Origin: Anaeramoeba flamelloides
Taxonomy: Eukaryota; Metamonada; Anaeramoebidae
Length of the DNA stretch: 64,000 nucleotides
NCBI GenBank assembly: GCA_027625915.1
Contig: JANTQA010000015.1
Coordinates: 9,081,001 to 9,145,000, forward strand
Reading direction: 5' to 3'
The position numbers were made by a program, and so were the translations under genes. Shown here piece by piece: positions 23,655 through 34,807 of the stretch. Under the pieces are notes generated by a model. The model was not told where the DNA came from, did not search any database, and saw only the letters and a list, made by a program, of their open reading frames with translations. Within the stretch, counting starts at the first letter, position 1; each line of letters opens with the position of its first letter.

Positions 23655-24845
23655 TTATTTTTTCTTTTTTTTCCAAAATTTGAGATTGAATTTCCTTTTC
23701 GATTGTTTTTTTTTTTGTGAATTTTGATTTTTTTTATTATTCTTCGTATTAACTCTTTTTTTTCTTGAAGTTTTTTTCTGTTTCCCTTGGCAATTATGAG
23801 TTATTGGGTTTCTATGTTTCAAACAAAAATTTAGCCCACAATCGGTACATTTGATTTGAATTTTTTCTTTTTGTTTACAGCCCTTTTCAGAACAAGTATA
23901 CATGATTGTTTGTCCCGATTGTACATTGGATCGCTGGTGATGGTGGTTCTGATTTCTTTTATTACGATTTTTATTTCGATTACTCTTTTGATTTCTATTT
24001 CTATTTCTATTTCTATTTTGGTTTTGGGTATTAACATTAACGATTCTTGAACCGGACTTTCGAATCCCAATTTTACATTTACTAGATATGTGACGATCAA
24101 CAATCCTATTGGGATCTTGACCTTTTTCAACTTGCAATTCGTTATTACAAATGGGGCATATGTAAATCCTTTTTTCAGATCTGTTCATAAATTTGCAATC
24201 GTGATCCTCAGCCTGCCAATGCTCTTGACAAAACTTTTGTTTACAAAGATCACAAGTGAATGGTAAGAAATCTAATTTATGGCATATTTTGAACGCGCAA
24301 TGGACTCCTAGTCCCATTAAATCTTCCCCTCCCTTTACAAATTTATCCAAGTCTTCTTCGTGTTTCTTAAAATAGTCAAATTCTTGCTCCTTTTCCTTTT
24401 GTTTTTTTTTTTCTAATAAATCTTTTTGGATGAGCCCATTTTCATATTCAGAGCTCGAACTTGAATCGATTCTATGATGGCCTTTCCTTCTTCTTTCCTT
24501 TTTTTTCATTTGCTTTGTTAGCTCATCCTCTTCGTTATCAATTTTTCGTAAGAATTTTGATTCCATTTCTTTGTTAGTTTTTTTTTTTTCTTTTTCTTCT
24601 TCTTCGTTTTCCCTTTCTTTTGTTGTTTTGTTTTGAAAGGGATCAAAAGTTGTTTTTGTTTTTTCATTCTTGTCTTTCTTTTCTTTATTTTTGGTTTTGG
24701 TTGTGTTGAATGGATCAAACGATTCCTTTTCTTTTTCTTTTTCTTCAGTTGTTTTCTCGGTACTTTTGTTTTGAAATGGATCAAAAGCAGTTTTTGTTTG
24801 GTTTTGTTGGGGTTCGCCTTTCTTAAAAGGATCAAAATTACTCAT
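23655..24845 (-). CDS. ZFAND2/AIRAP-type double AN1 zinc-finger protein with FDPF motifs
   Basis: Intronless 396-residue protein; the ATG is at 24843-24845. AN1 finger 1 uses C183, C188, C198, C201, C206, H209, H215 and C217 with the ZFAND2 signature LDFLPFTCDLCKQKFC. A middle Cys/His pair set (C230, C233, H252, C257, within CPICNNELQVEKGQDPNRIV) is also as in ZFAND2. AN1 finger 2 uses C318, C323, C333, C336, C341, H344, H350 and C352. ZFAND2 proteins associate with the proteasome and p97 in stress and ER-linked protein quality control. Unusual here is an N-terminal 80-residue tail with FDPF at residues 4-7, 21-24, 43-46 and 67-70 in a K/E/T-rich linker. DPF is a known ligand of the AP-2 alpha-appendage in clathrin-coat accessory proteins. 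A K/R/N/H-rich linker separates the fingers, and the tail is strongly basic. Family assignment is firm; a trafficking link is inference. Confidence 0.9.
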   Translation of the reverse strand: MSNFDPFKKGEPQQNQTKTAFDPFQNKSTEKTTEEKEKEKESFDPFNTTKTKNKEKKDKNEKTKTTFDPFQNKTTKERENEEEEKEKKKTNKEMESKFLRKIDNEEDELTKQMKKKERRRKGHHRIDSSSSSEYENGLIQKDLLEKKKQKEKEQEFDYFKKHEEDLDKFVKGGEDLMGLGVHCAFKICHKLDFLPFTCDLCKQKFCQEHWQAEDHDCKFMNRSEKRIYICPICNNELQVEKGQDPNRIVDRHISSKCKIGIRKSGSRIVNVNTQNQNRNRNRNRNQKSNRNKNRNKRNQNHHHQRSNVQSGQTIMYTCSEKGCKQKEKIQIKCTDCGLNFCLKHRNPITHNCQGKQKKTSRKKRVNTKNNKKNQNSQKKKQSKRKFNLKFWKKKKK

Positions 24846-25179
24846 AAAAAATTATGGGAATTTATATTTTGGAGGAATTTTTTTTATTTTGTAAATAACG
24901 AAAAATGATTAACAAATATAGTGAAATCTTGGAACTTAAAAACATTAAGTTTTGGTTAGTACTTCAGGGAAGCTTGCTAAATTATAAACAAATACAGCTT
25001 CGTAAGAGATTAGTCACTTTTTTCAATCAACAAAGGTTAATAGAACACTTAAGTTGACAAAAAGTCAAATAAACCTGATAAACAAATAACTTTATCAACT
25101 TTAGAGAAATGACTTATCATTTTCAAAAGAAGTACATTATTCTCAATTAAATTTTTCATAAAATGATTGAGATTCTTTT
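24846..25179. other. 5' flank of the AN1 gene
   Basis: AT-rich, no frame. Promoter elements cannot be picked out by eye. Confidence 0.45.
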
Positions 25180-25540
25180 TTGGTTTGGGATTTTTGGATC
25201 AAAAAAGAAAAATTCTCAAAACATTATTCTTTTTTATTTTGAAGAAATCTCACACATAGTAATTTCTGAGAGTTTGTATGGATAAATAACCTTCCAAATT
25301 TAATTTTTATTTTAAAACACAATAAAAATAAAACAAATATTGAAATCTTCAAAGATCATAAAAAATTTGATCTTTTTTTTTATTCACAAATAATTATTAA
25401 ATTTCTTGAAATTTAAAAGATTTAATATTTCTTTTTTTTTCTCAATTAATCAATAAAACAAAGCAACCTCTGATTGTATTAAAAATAAGTTCATTCGAAA
25501 ATATTTATTTATTTTTTATTAATTAGAATCATTATTGTAT
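25180..25540 (+). repeat. Dispersed ~360 bp repeat, copy 1
   Basis: Matches about 58300-58652 in the same orientation. Shared text includes GATTTTTGGAT, TTTTGAAGAAATCTCAC, TAGTAATTT and AAATTTCTTGAAATTTAAAA. There is no coding capacity or clear inverted ends, so the class is unknown. Confidence 0.65.
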
Positions 25541-25932
25541 AATTCTTGCCATTTGTTGGAAAATATTTAAAAAAAGAGGGAAATATTAATTAAACAGATT
25601 ATTGAAAAAAGTTGTTGAATTATTAATAACTCACTGAAAGAACTAAGATTGGTTTATGAATTATAATTTTAAATATATCCAATTAAAAGGTATTTAATTA
25701 AGTTTTTAGTTGAATTTTGCAACTTGCATAAATTATTTTCATGTTAATTTTTAATTTGATTGGTTTGGTGATTTTTTCTAATATTTTGATTCAAAAAAAA
25801 ATCATAAAAATTGTTTGGTACTCTCAACTGTCAATAAAGAAATGATGTTTTTTTGCAAGTTTAAAAGAATTATTGCGTTTTTTTTTTGAAAGTAAGAATA
25901 GATTTTCAAATTTTATGACTTGGAAATTTAAG
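25541..25932. other. AT-rich spacer, nothing recognised
   Basis: No gene or repeat identified. Confidence 0.5.
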
Positions 25933-26412
25933 TGGTTTTTAAAATAAAAATCTATTTTTTACTGTTTCTTTACATAAAAAAAGATTTCTTTCCACTTCAA
26001 CAAAAATATTTTTTTTGAAATAAGACAGAAGCATATTGAGTCTTTGAACTTTTGGAAAATATACGAGATCAAACTTTTGAAAATAATAATTAATTTTGGA
26101 AAATAGCATTTATAAACATGTGGCATTATAATAATTAGATTTTTTCGTTACTATTACAATTTCAAGATTGAGTAATTTTTTTTTGGATCTAGTTTTTAAT
26201 TTAATAGAATATTATTTTTTATAATTACGAGTCTCTGAGAGTATTTTTTGTGTTCAATTTTGTAGAATTTTTTTAGGATTTTATATAAAGTTATTTTTGC
26301 GTAGATAATTTGACTCTTATAATTGAAGTAATTATAAGAATATAAATTATTGAATCGAAACCATTTTACAATCATTGGAAATATTAATACCTAGAAAAGT
26401 GAAATTTGAATC
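25933..26412 (+). repeat. Dispersed repeat paired with 60070-60880
   Basis: Shared anchors in the same order are AAGATTTCTTTCCACTT, ATAATTAATTTTGGAAAATAGC, AATTTCAAGAT, and ACAATC...TTAGTATCTACC-like text followed by AAAGTGAAAT. The partner copy is split by a SINE-like insertion, and this one has an extra ~130 bp near 26200-26340. Type unknown. Confidence 0.55.
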
Positions 26413-26984
26413 ATAATTATCAAGTAAAAATAGATCGATTAAATAAAATGTTTCATTTAACAATAATCCTTCTTTTTCTTCTTTTTTTCTTCTTTTTACA
26501 TTATCAGATGATTGATCAAAAGAAAAATCAAGATTTAATTGTTAAAAGTGATCTTCCAGTGTCAATACGTATTTTCTAACATTATTTATAATAAAAAAAA
26601 AACTAATTATCAAAAAAATGGGGCATTTGAGTACCTTTTTTCGCTATAACTTGTCGTTAAACTATTTGAAAATAATTTTCAGATATAAAGGATTAATTTT
26701 TTATTGAAAATATTTTTATATCTCTAACTTTTTATTATTATGAGAAATCTATAATTTGATTTTTTTTTTAAATGAAGATGAAAATTTACACTCTATTAAT
26801 TTTTTTTTCTGTTTAAAGTTTAAAATACTTTATATATTTCATATATTTTTCTGAATGAAAAACATTATATTAAAAAGATTTTTCTTAGAAAAATTTTTAA
26901 CAATTACTGAAATTTAGATGAAAGAATGATCATAATAAGATTTTTTTCAAAGTATCTGAGAATATAAAATGAAATATTATAATT
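26413..26984. other. AT-rich spacer, nothing recognised
   Basis: No frame or element seen. Confidence 0.5.
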
Positions 26985-27419
26985 ATTGTGGAAAAAAAGT
27001 GAAACAAGGAAAAAAAGTGAAAAATGATTTTTAGGTGTTAAAATTACTGAAAATTCATAGAAAGGTCAATTAATAAAAGAATAAATAATAATAATAAAAA
27101 CAAAATTAATGGATCAGCACAATAACAGTTTTTTTAATACTATCTTTTAGTATGGGTTTTTCTTTGATTGATCAGTTATTAAAAATTTGTTCAAAAAATT
27201 GACTATTTTTGGGATCTCCAAAATCATATCAATAATTTTGATATAAAAATAGATTTAAATTGAGTTTGTTGGTTTGATTGAAAATGATATATATGGATTA
27301 TTATTTGAAGTTAATTTATTTTCTTTTTTTAATTGGTTTTACTTTTCCTTTTCTGGTAATTTTCCCAATTAAAAATCGGGTTTCACTTTTTTTACCTGTT
27401 TCACTTTTTTCCATATTAG
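26985..27419 (-). mobile_element. MITE family 2, copy 1
   Basis: The ends are inverted: ATTGTGGAAAAAAAGTGAAAC at the left, and GTTTCACTTTTTTCCATATTAG at the right in near-complement. The interior (for example GACTATTTTTGGGATCTCC) is the reverse complement of the copies at 37680-38090 and 45847-46277. About 435 bp and non-coding. TA follows the right end in all copies, but no matching TA precedes the left end, so the target duplication is unclear. Confidence 0.8.
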
Positions 27420-30229
27420 TAATCTCAATTTTTTAAAGGTTTTTTAGTTAATTTCAAAAATTTTTATTTCAGCTTATCTTATTTTAAAAATTGAAAAAGA
27501 TAAATAAAAAAAGAATAAAAATAAGAAATGAACAATTTATACATAAATTTGAATAAATAAGTAAAAAATATTTTGTTCTAAAAACTGAAAATTCTAATAA
27601 TAATCTTTAATAAGATAATACAAAAAAACTTCTTATTCTTTTCAAAAAGGAGTCTCAATTTTTGAAAAAAATGGTTTATTCAGGGATTCGATAATATCTT
27701 ATCTTAAGTCACAATAAAGTTACAAAAATCGCGATTATTTTTATCGAATTTCAATATTTTAGAAAATTGCGATATTAAATATTATACTCACGATAATATA
27801 AAAAATCTTAATATTCTATAAAATCATGAAAATTGTAAAAAAAATGAGATTATATATAATCACAATAGTTATTTAAAAATCGGGATAATTATCAAAATAT
27901 AGCAATTAAAAAGTAATCGCGATTTAATAGTTGATGGGTTTTGGGGCAAATAGAGCAATAATTTTTCAAAGAATTTTTATTTTGATCGAGAAATAGATAC
28001 TTTTGAAATAAGGTATTTTTTTAAAAAATAACAAAAAAGAGACTTGATCCAATCAAGGATCAGATCAAAGAGTTTTAATTTACTTCTCTTTTGGTTTGGT
28101 TTACAGACCTATCTATAATTTAAATCAACAAACATACTAATTAAAGTTGAATAGATAGTTAATTTGTTAATCGTGGTTTTATATATTGAGCTGAATAATA
28201 GAGCTTGTAAAACAACCAAAATTTTCACTAGTTCTTTCTAGAATGTTTTCTTGGGTTACAATATTTTCATTTTTTAGGAAATTTCAAAGGAGATAGATAA
28301 CTTTTCAAAAGTTCTCACTGCAAAATAGCCTTATTATCACCGATTATTAAGGTTTTTTATACCTTTTTTTCTTCTATTTGTTATTCTTGTTCTTCTTATA
28401 TCTTTGTATTGTACAGAAGAAACAACTTAATTTCAGGGTTTTTTTAATCGATCACCAATAAGAAGGTAAATTCTTCTTTTTTCTTTTTTGTTATTTAAAC
28501 TGTGATAGTAATAACCACATTTAAAAAAAAAAAATATAATATATTCAAGCGCATTGCTGAAATGGGTTATTAACAAATTATTGCAAAATAAAATTTACTA
28601 AATTTTTATTCAGTGTCTCAAAAATAATTTTTTTAATCAAGATACTTTTCAAATTTCTAATACTGAAAAGAAGTGTAAATTATAAATTTCCCTTTTAGAA
28701 TTAGGAACTTTGATGAGGGTTTGTAATTTTGGATGTGTTATTTTTATGAACATTTTATTTTACTATTAATAATATTGCTTTGATCATCAAATTGATTAGA
28801 GGATTTATATTTTGTTAAAAAAAAAATGAAAAGAAAAAATTTTTGTGTTTTCACTACAAACCAAACCCATTCCCTTTATGAAACTTTATGTCTTTTATCA
28901 CTTCTAAACCATTGATAACAATTTACAATCTTTCACAACACTTACAATTTCTAATATTTTTAAAGTGGAAAAGTGTTGTAAAATTATCAAGGATTTGAAA
29001 AATTCTGGAGATTTTTTTGTGAATTGATTTCATACAAAACTAATTTGTTATTTTTTTGTCATTTTTATTTTATCCCGATTTTATGAAATATCACCATTTT
29101 TAGATTTTTCTTCACAAATAATACAAATTGTTATTTTTTTTAATATTATTTCAAATTAATCGTTACTATCATGATAATATATGTTTTCATCAAAACCTCA
29201 AATTTTTAGCAAATTTCAATTTAATCACAATATTTTATTTTTAGATTGCTTAATCATTACAACCTCAATAATAAAATAAAATAAAAAAAATCCCCAATTT
29301 TGCAAAATTTCATTCTAGAAAAAAAAATGAAGTTTTGATGTATTTTTGCCATCATTTCCAAAAAAAAATTACAAATCGAATACCTAGGAAAAAAAATACC
29401 TCAAAAGCCGATTTTCGATCGATGATATATTTCAATTTTTAATTTATCAGGTTTCTCGATTTGTGGGTATTGAAATTGTGAGTATTACTACCAATCTGTA
29501 TAAATTAGAGTAATTTAGTAATTAGTTCAAATCTTTAATTGTATGACAATTATGTAACTACGAAACTTATTTGAAATATCAATATTTACCATTTCTCTAA
29601 AATTTTCAAAAAAAAACAAATAATAAAATTACTCGAAATTATTTAGATTAATTTGATTGTTTTTTGTTTTACAACAAATAAAGTGATAATTATTGATGAT
29701 TTCAAGTGAAATAATCTTTGCTGAAAATTAAAATTGTGGGTATTCAATGTAAAAAAATATCAAACTAATAAAAAAAAAAAAGAAATAGATTTCAATCTGT
29801 TTTTTTTTTTTTTTTTTTTTACTATTTATTGGTAATTTTATGTTTTTTTTTGAAAATTTATTAAAAATTTACAACCTAGAAAAATCCATGACCAACAATA
29901 AATTTTAAAGATTCATTTAGTTCTAATTAATTTGACTTTGAATTCAAACCTGAAAATCTTGTTATTTGGTATCTTAAAAAATATATTTTTAAATAAACAA
30001 GATAGGATCATTTTTTTTTTTTTATTATTGAAAAAAAAATGTTCAAATAGCGGTCATTAATAGAAAAGGTCTTCAAATATATAGAATAATAAAAATATAT
30101 TTGGATTGTAGTTCTCATTAAAAAAAAAAATAAAAAAATGTTCCTTTAATGACCTATTATATTAAACAAGCTGTTAAAGAAAATTTTGATTTTTTTGAAA
30201 TGGTATTGTGATGACTTTAAATAAAACAA
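27420..30229. other. Long AT-rich spacer, nothing recognised
   Basis: No gene seen in about 2.8 kb. There is a small hairpin near 28938-28982 (ACAACACTT with AAGTGTTGT), and oligo-T runs lie at about 29800-29820 and 30011-30023. Confidence 0.5.
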
Positions 30230-33200
30230 TCATTTTATTTTCTGGACTATTGATCTACAATTATTACAAAATTTATTGTAAATAATTGAACTTTTACCAA
30301 ATTCATAGGTTAATAATTGGTTACAAAAGGGGTTTTCGCATAGAAATTTCATAGGCTTTTTATTAAAAAAATCATAAGGTGGCCTTAAACCCAATATGAT
30401 TTTATTTTTTAAGATTGAGATATTATTATTTCTGATTGTTTCTTTTTCTGAGAAAGTTTTTGAATTTGATGTGTTTTTCAGATACTCTAAATCTTTTAAT
30501 TTACAAATCCAACACAGTTCAGAGCATTTATGTGTTTGATTAAATTTGGTAAAATAATATTTTTTTATATGGTTAGAATCATCAACTTTTAATTTCAGGT
30601 AATTCAAGGCAACATAATCTTTGTTTAATGGTTTAACCCAATAAATATACTTATTATTTGATTTATGTAATATAAAATGAGAAAATGAATTTTTTATCAT
30701 TGCCTTTACGGTCATATTAAAATTTTCTGATTGTTGCTTTTCGATTAATCCATGGGTGTCCTGCTTTTCTGCATTATCTTCTAGAATAGTTTCACTTTGG
30801 AAATTAAAATCTTCCTTATTAATAATTATAAAATCATTAAATTCAAAAATATTAAAATAAGGGTGAATTATAAAAGATACTTTTATTTTTCCATTATTTC
30901 CCTTATAAGAAGGAAATTGACAAATTGATAACCCATGAATATTGACCGGTATAATCCAATTGTATTTACGATATTGCTTTGCATATTGGAAAATTTCTGA
31001 ATTTAATTTCAATTTTTCTTTCAGCTTTAATAAATTCCCTTTTTTATAGTTAAATAAATTATTTTTTGGAACTCTTCCTAACATAAAATAACCGGTTACA
31101 CAATCAATAATGCCAACGTATATAAAATTCCAAGTTATGGCAATTATTTTTGGTGAAATATAAATGTTTTGATTCCAATTTTTTATTTTTTTATCTTTAT
31201 GGTTTTGATTTTCAGAACTATTTCCGTTATCATAAACAATTCTAGAATCAGAATTGGAACCGGAACAGGAACAGGAATCGGGATAAGAATCAGAATCAGA
31301 ATCAGAATCAGAATCGAAATTGTTAAGTGAATTGGATACAGTATATTTGTTAAAATTTGAATCAGAATCCAAATTTAAGTGGGAATTTGTCTTTCTGTAT
31401 TTTTTTTTCTTGTTCTTTACTAATTTTTTGATTAATTTATAATTTGGGTTTTGTAAATAAGATTTAATATTGATGTTTTTTTTCAGATACCAAAATTTTT
31501 TTTTTTTATAATTAATACTAAAAATACTCAGAATTTGTTTTTTGAGAATTGATGAAATATTCTGAAAAATGTATTTTTGAATCATAACAAAAACTTTTTC
31601 AGACCAAAATATTTGTTTAAATTCCTTATTAATATTATTATTATAAAACATTTCCTGATTTTCCATTTTTATTTGGATGATTTTATTCAAAGCATTATTT
31701 GCCTGATATTTTGAATTCATTTTTATTGATAATTCAATATTTTCTTTTATTAATGGGAAATTATAATAAAAAATTTTATCAACTTTTATTTTTTGAATTG
31801 ATACAGATCTGGATTGTAGTATTTTGTTGAAATAGCCTGAATTATAATTACAATTGTTTTCTGATGAACAATGGAATATTAATTTGATCTTTGATTTCCA
31901 GTTTAATGTGTCATAATAATTGAGTATATCATTATTATTTACAATCCCCTTTGAATCTGAATCTTTAGGAATCTCATTACCTTTTTCCTGATCTATTTTT
32001 ACCTTATTGAAATTTTCTTGATAAAAATTGTTTATATCTTTTTCACCTAATTGTATTTTTTCATTAAATTTAGAAAAATTTTGAAAATTAATTTTCATAA
32101 TATGTGACTTTTTTTTTTCAGAATATTTGATTAAAAGCCCGATTTTTAACTTATCACTGGGTACATTTTCTGATAAGGATTTTGCAATAATTGATATTAA
32201 ATATTCAAAATTCCAATAAAGTTTTAGTTTCTGTTTTTCTTCTATTTCAAAAATAAATAAGACTTCAATTGTTTTAGAAACCATAAAGTTTCTTTTTCGT
32301 TCAAGAATTCCCTGAAATTTCTTTTTTTTCATATTTAAATTATTTTCATCAAGATAGATTTTTGTTTGATCAGATCCTGGTTTTTTCTCTTTCTTTTTGA
32401 GAATTTCTTTGTTCTTTTGTTTTTTTAATTTGTTTGATTCTTTCTTTTCTTTTTCTTTTTGTCTTCCTTTTTGTTTTTGTTTTTGTTTTTGTTTTTCTTT
32501 GGTTTTTTGTTTTTCTTTTGTTTTTTGTTTTTCTTTTGTTTTTTGTTTTTGGTGTTTATTTTTTTCAATTTCTCTTTGTTTTCGTTTTCTTTGAAGATCT
32601 CCTTTTACTTGATTCTTTTTTTTTGTTGTTTTTTTCTTGGTTACATTAACTTTCTTTTTCGTTTTCTTTTTCATTTTCGTTTTGATATTTCCAATTTCTT
32701 TGGGTTTCTCGTGTCGTTCTTTTTGTTTTTCTTTTTGTTTTTCTTTTACTCTTTTTTTAACCTTTTGCTTGGTTTTTGTGTTTATTGGTTTGCTTATTCT
32801 TTTGGTTTGTGTTTTTTCCATTTTCTTTTTGTTTTTCTTTTGTTTTTTGCTTTTGGTGTTGTTTATTTTTTTCAATTTATTCGAATTTCCTTCTTCCATA
32901 CTTTTATTTTGTTTACCTTTTCTTTTATTAACTTGTTTATAATTTTCCTTATTGTTTTCATTCTTGTTTTTCAATTTATTTTTCTGAACTCTTTTTTTAA
33001 CCTTTTGCTTGGTTTTTGTGTTTATTTTTTGTACCGAATCCTTTTCACTTTTTATTCTTTTTTTTTGTTTACCTGAAGTTTTTTGAGCATCTTTTTTGTT
33101 TTCATTCTTGTTATTGGATTTTTCTTTCTCTTTTTTGATTTTGTTCTTTTCTTTGTTTTTTTTTTTTGATCTATTTGTTTCTTTCTTTAGTTTTTCTTTA

Positions 33201-33970
33201 TTTTCAATTTTACCTTTTTGTTGTTTCTTTTCCTTTTTCTTTTTCCTAAAATTTTTCATTTTTCGTATTCTTTCTTTTTCTTTTTGTTTTTCTTTTTCGT
33301 CTTTTTTATTTTTTGCTTGGTTTTTGTGTTTATTGGTTTGCTTATTATTTTTGTTTGTGTTTTTCTCTTTTTTGTTTTTGGAATCATTTACTTTTCCTTT
33401 TTTCGTTGTTTTTTGTTTTTTTAATTTATTCGAATTTCCTTCTTCCATACTTTTATTTTGTTTACCTTTTCTTTTATTAACCTGTTTATTGTTTTCCTTC
33501 TTTTTTTCTGTTTTTTTTTTCTTTAAATGGTTTTGATTTTTGTTTGTGCTTTTTCTTGATGAACCAGCTGAGGAAGATTCAAGTGATGAATTTTCTGATG
33601 TTGGTGTTTCTAATAAACTCGATGAAGATACCTTTTCTTGGCCACTAATTGTTGTTAAATTTCTTTTTTTATTATTTGGGTTTTTATACAACCTCTTTGT
33701 CTTTATCTTTTTGGTTTGTATTTTTGGTGCTTTCCTTTTATTAATTGACTTTTTTTTTGACGAGTCAGGTTCTGTTGATGAAGATTCTGAAGATGATGTT
33801 TCTAATAAACTCGACGAAGACCCATTATCGTGACCACTAATTGTTGTTAATTGTCTCTCTTTCAGACTCTTTATCGCTTTTTTTTTCTTTTTCTTTAGCT
33901 TTGGATCATTCTTATAAAATTTTTCGTCTTGTTTTATTGTTTTTTTATTCTTCAAATTGTCTTCACTCAT
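30230..33970 (-). CDS. Lysine-rich protein with degenerate vWA and alpha-kinase-like domains
   Basis: Single-exon frame of 1246 residues. Residues 1-555 are K/E/Q/N-rich with internal duplications. A vWA-like fold follows at about 560-745 (IEVLFIFEIEEKQKL at the place of the metal-site strand, GLLIKYSEKKKSH, KLIFHCSSE). It lacks the D-x-S/T-x-S metal motif. From about 720 to 1165 the order resembles an alpha-kinase (MHCK/eEF2K family): VSFIIHPYF, NSFSHFILHKSNNKYIYW (1094-1111, compare the family's QAFSHFTYE-S-G), and QTHKCSELCW (1145-1154, compare the closing H-C-N--C). The family's DLQG reads VKPL here and the glycine-rich GNLG is absent, so it is probably catalytically dead. An SD-rich insert lies at about 860-910. 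The tail has a C-x4-C-x18-C-x2-C ribbon (C1211, C1216, C1235, C1238). vWA plus alpha-kinase is known from Dictyostelium vwkA. The assignment is by motif order and needs a profile search. Confidence 0.7.
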   Translation of the reverse strand: MSEDNLKNKKTIKQDEKFYKNDPKLKKKKKKAIKSLKERQLTTISGHDNGSSSSLLETSSSESSSTEPDSSKKKSINKRKAPKIQTKKIKTKRLYKNPNNKKRNLTTISGQEKVSSSSLLETPTSENSSLESSSAGSSRKSTNKNQNHLKKKKTEKKKENNKQVNKRKGKQNKSMEEGNSNKLKKQKTTKKGKVNDSKNKKEKNTNKNNKQTNKHKNQAKNKKDEKEKQKEKERIRKMKNFRKKKKEKKQQKGKIENKEKLKKETNRSKKKNKEKNKIKKEKEKSNNKNENKKDAQKTSGKQKKRIKSEKDSVQKINTKTKQKVKKRVQKNKLKNKNENNKENYKQVNKRKGKQNKSMEEGNSNKLKKINNTKSKKQKKNKKKMEKTQTKRISKPINTKTKQKVKKRVKEKQKEKQKERHEKPKEIGNIKTKMKKKTKKKVNVTKKKTTKKKNQVKGDLQRKRKQREIEKNKHQKQKTKEKQKTKEKQKTKEKQKQKQKQKGRQKEKEKKESNKLKKQKNKEILKKKEKKPGSDQTKIYLDENNLNMKKKKFQGILERKRNFMVSKTIEVLFIFEIEEKQKLKLYWNFEYLISIIAKSLSENVPSDKLKIGLLIKYSEKKKSHIMKINFQNFSKFNEKIQLGEKDINNFYQENFNKVKIDQEKGNEIPKDSDSKGIVNNNDILNYYDTLNWKSKIKLIFHCSSENNCNYNSGYFNKILQSRSVSIQKIKVDKIFYYNFPLIKENIELSIKMNSKYQANNALNKIIQIKMENQEMFYNNNINKEFKQIFWSEKVFVMIQKYIFQNISSILKKQILSIFSINYKKKKFWYLKKNINIKSYLQNPNYKLIKKLVKNKKKKYRKTNSHLNLDSDSNFNKYTVSNSLNNFDSDSDSDSDSYPDSCSCSGSNSDSRIVYDNGNSSENQNHKDKKIKNWNQNIYISPKIIAITWNFIYVGIIDCVTGYFMLGRVPKNNLFNYKKGNLLKLKEKLKLNSEIFQYAKQYRKYNWIIPVNIHGLSICQFPSYKGNNGKIKVSFIIHPYFNIFEFNDFIIINKEDFNFQSETILEDNAEKQDTHGLIEKQQSENFNMTVKAMIKNSFSHFILHKSNNKYIYWVKPLNKDYVALNYLKLKVDDSNHIKKYYFTKFNQTHKCSELCWICKLKDLEYLKNTSNSKTFSEKETIRNNNISILKNKIILGLRPPYDFFNKKPMKFLCENPFCNQLLTYEFGKSSIIYNKFCNNCRSIVQKIK

Positions 33971-34773
33971 CCTTATTTTTTATAATCTAAATTCAAAATT
34001 ATAAAATTAGAAATTGAAAAATGTTAAATTCCATTAAAAAAAATTTGAGAATAGAATTTTTCGTTACAAAGTCCTTGGACACTCAAAACTAAATGAGAAT
34101 TTCTTTTCTTTTTTAAAAGAAGGAAAAAATATCGTAAGGAAGTATAAAAAAAATTTACAAATTCTTCTATTCTGATTCATGTTGTTTTTTGAATTGTTTG
34201 TTTTGATACTTCTGATCTCTAAAATTGGTGAATACTAAATCGAACACTCTTGTTAATTTCTGATCATTTTTTTATACTTGATCTATTGAAGCCAAAATTA
34301 TTACTGAGGAATAAAACATAAAACTGTACGATTTTTTGTGTGATTAAAGATAAGAAGAATATCTTACAAAAATCGAAATAGAACAACTAAATTGCTCACA
34401 ACAAAGATAGATCTATTTGAAAAATTTAAGACCACAAATTGGAAGAGTATTTGATCTACAATACAAACCCTTTTAATTTGTTTAAAATCTCATTTACAGA
34501 TCACTAAACAGTTTGTTTGGTGAACACAAATGAGGGGAATTGTGGTTCAGAAGATTTGTATTGAATCGTCCAAATCCTATATTTTTTAATAATTATTTGT
34601 GTTTTTTTAAAAAATTACTTATTAGTCAAATCTTAAACCAAAATGGATTAACTTGTGCAAAAAGTTGGGAATTAATATTTTATTTTTTTATTTACTAAAT
34701 TTGTCATTTTTCCAAAATCAATTTTCTGAGAGATTATTCTGTTTAAGCTGTTCTAAATTGTGTTGAGATCATA

Positions 34774-34807
<34 letters not shown>

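Noticed and set aside
24518-24835. Second minus-strand frame of 105 codons (K/R/Q-rich) within the AN1 gene
   Set aside because: Frame-shifted reading of the K/E-rich linker of the AN1 gene.
32397-33833. Plus-strand F-rich and D/E/S-rich frames opposite the lysine-rich gene
   Set aside because: Antisense of AAA/AAG and TCN codons; the strong domain signal is on the minus strand.
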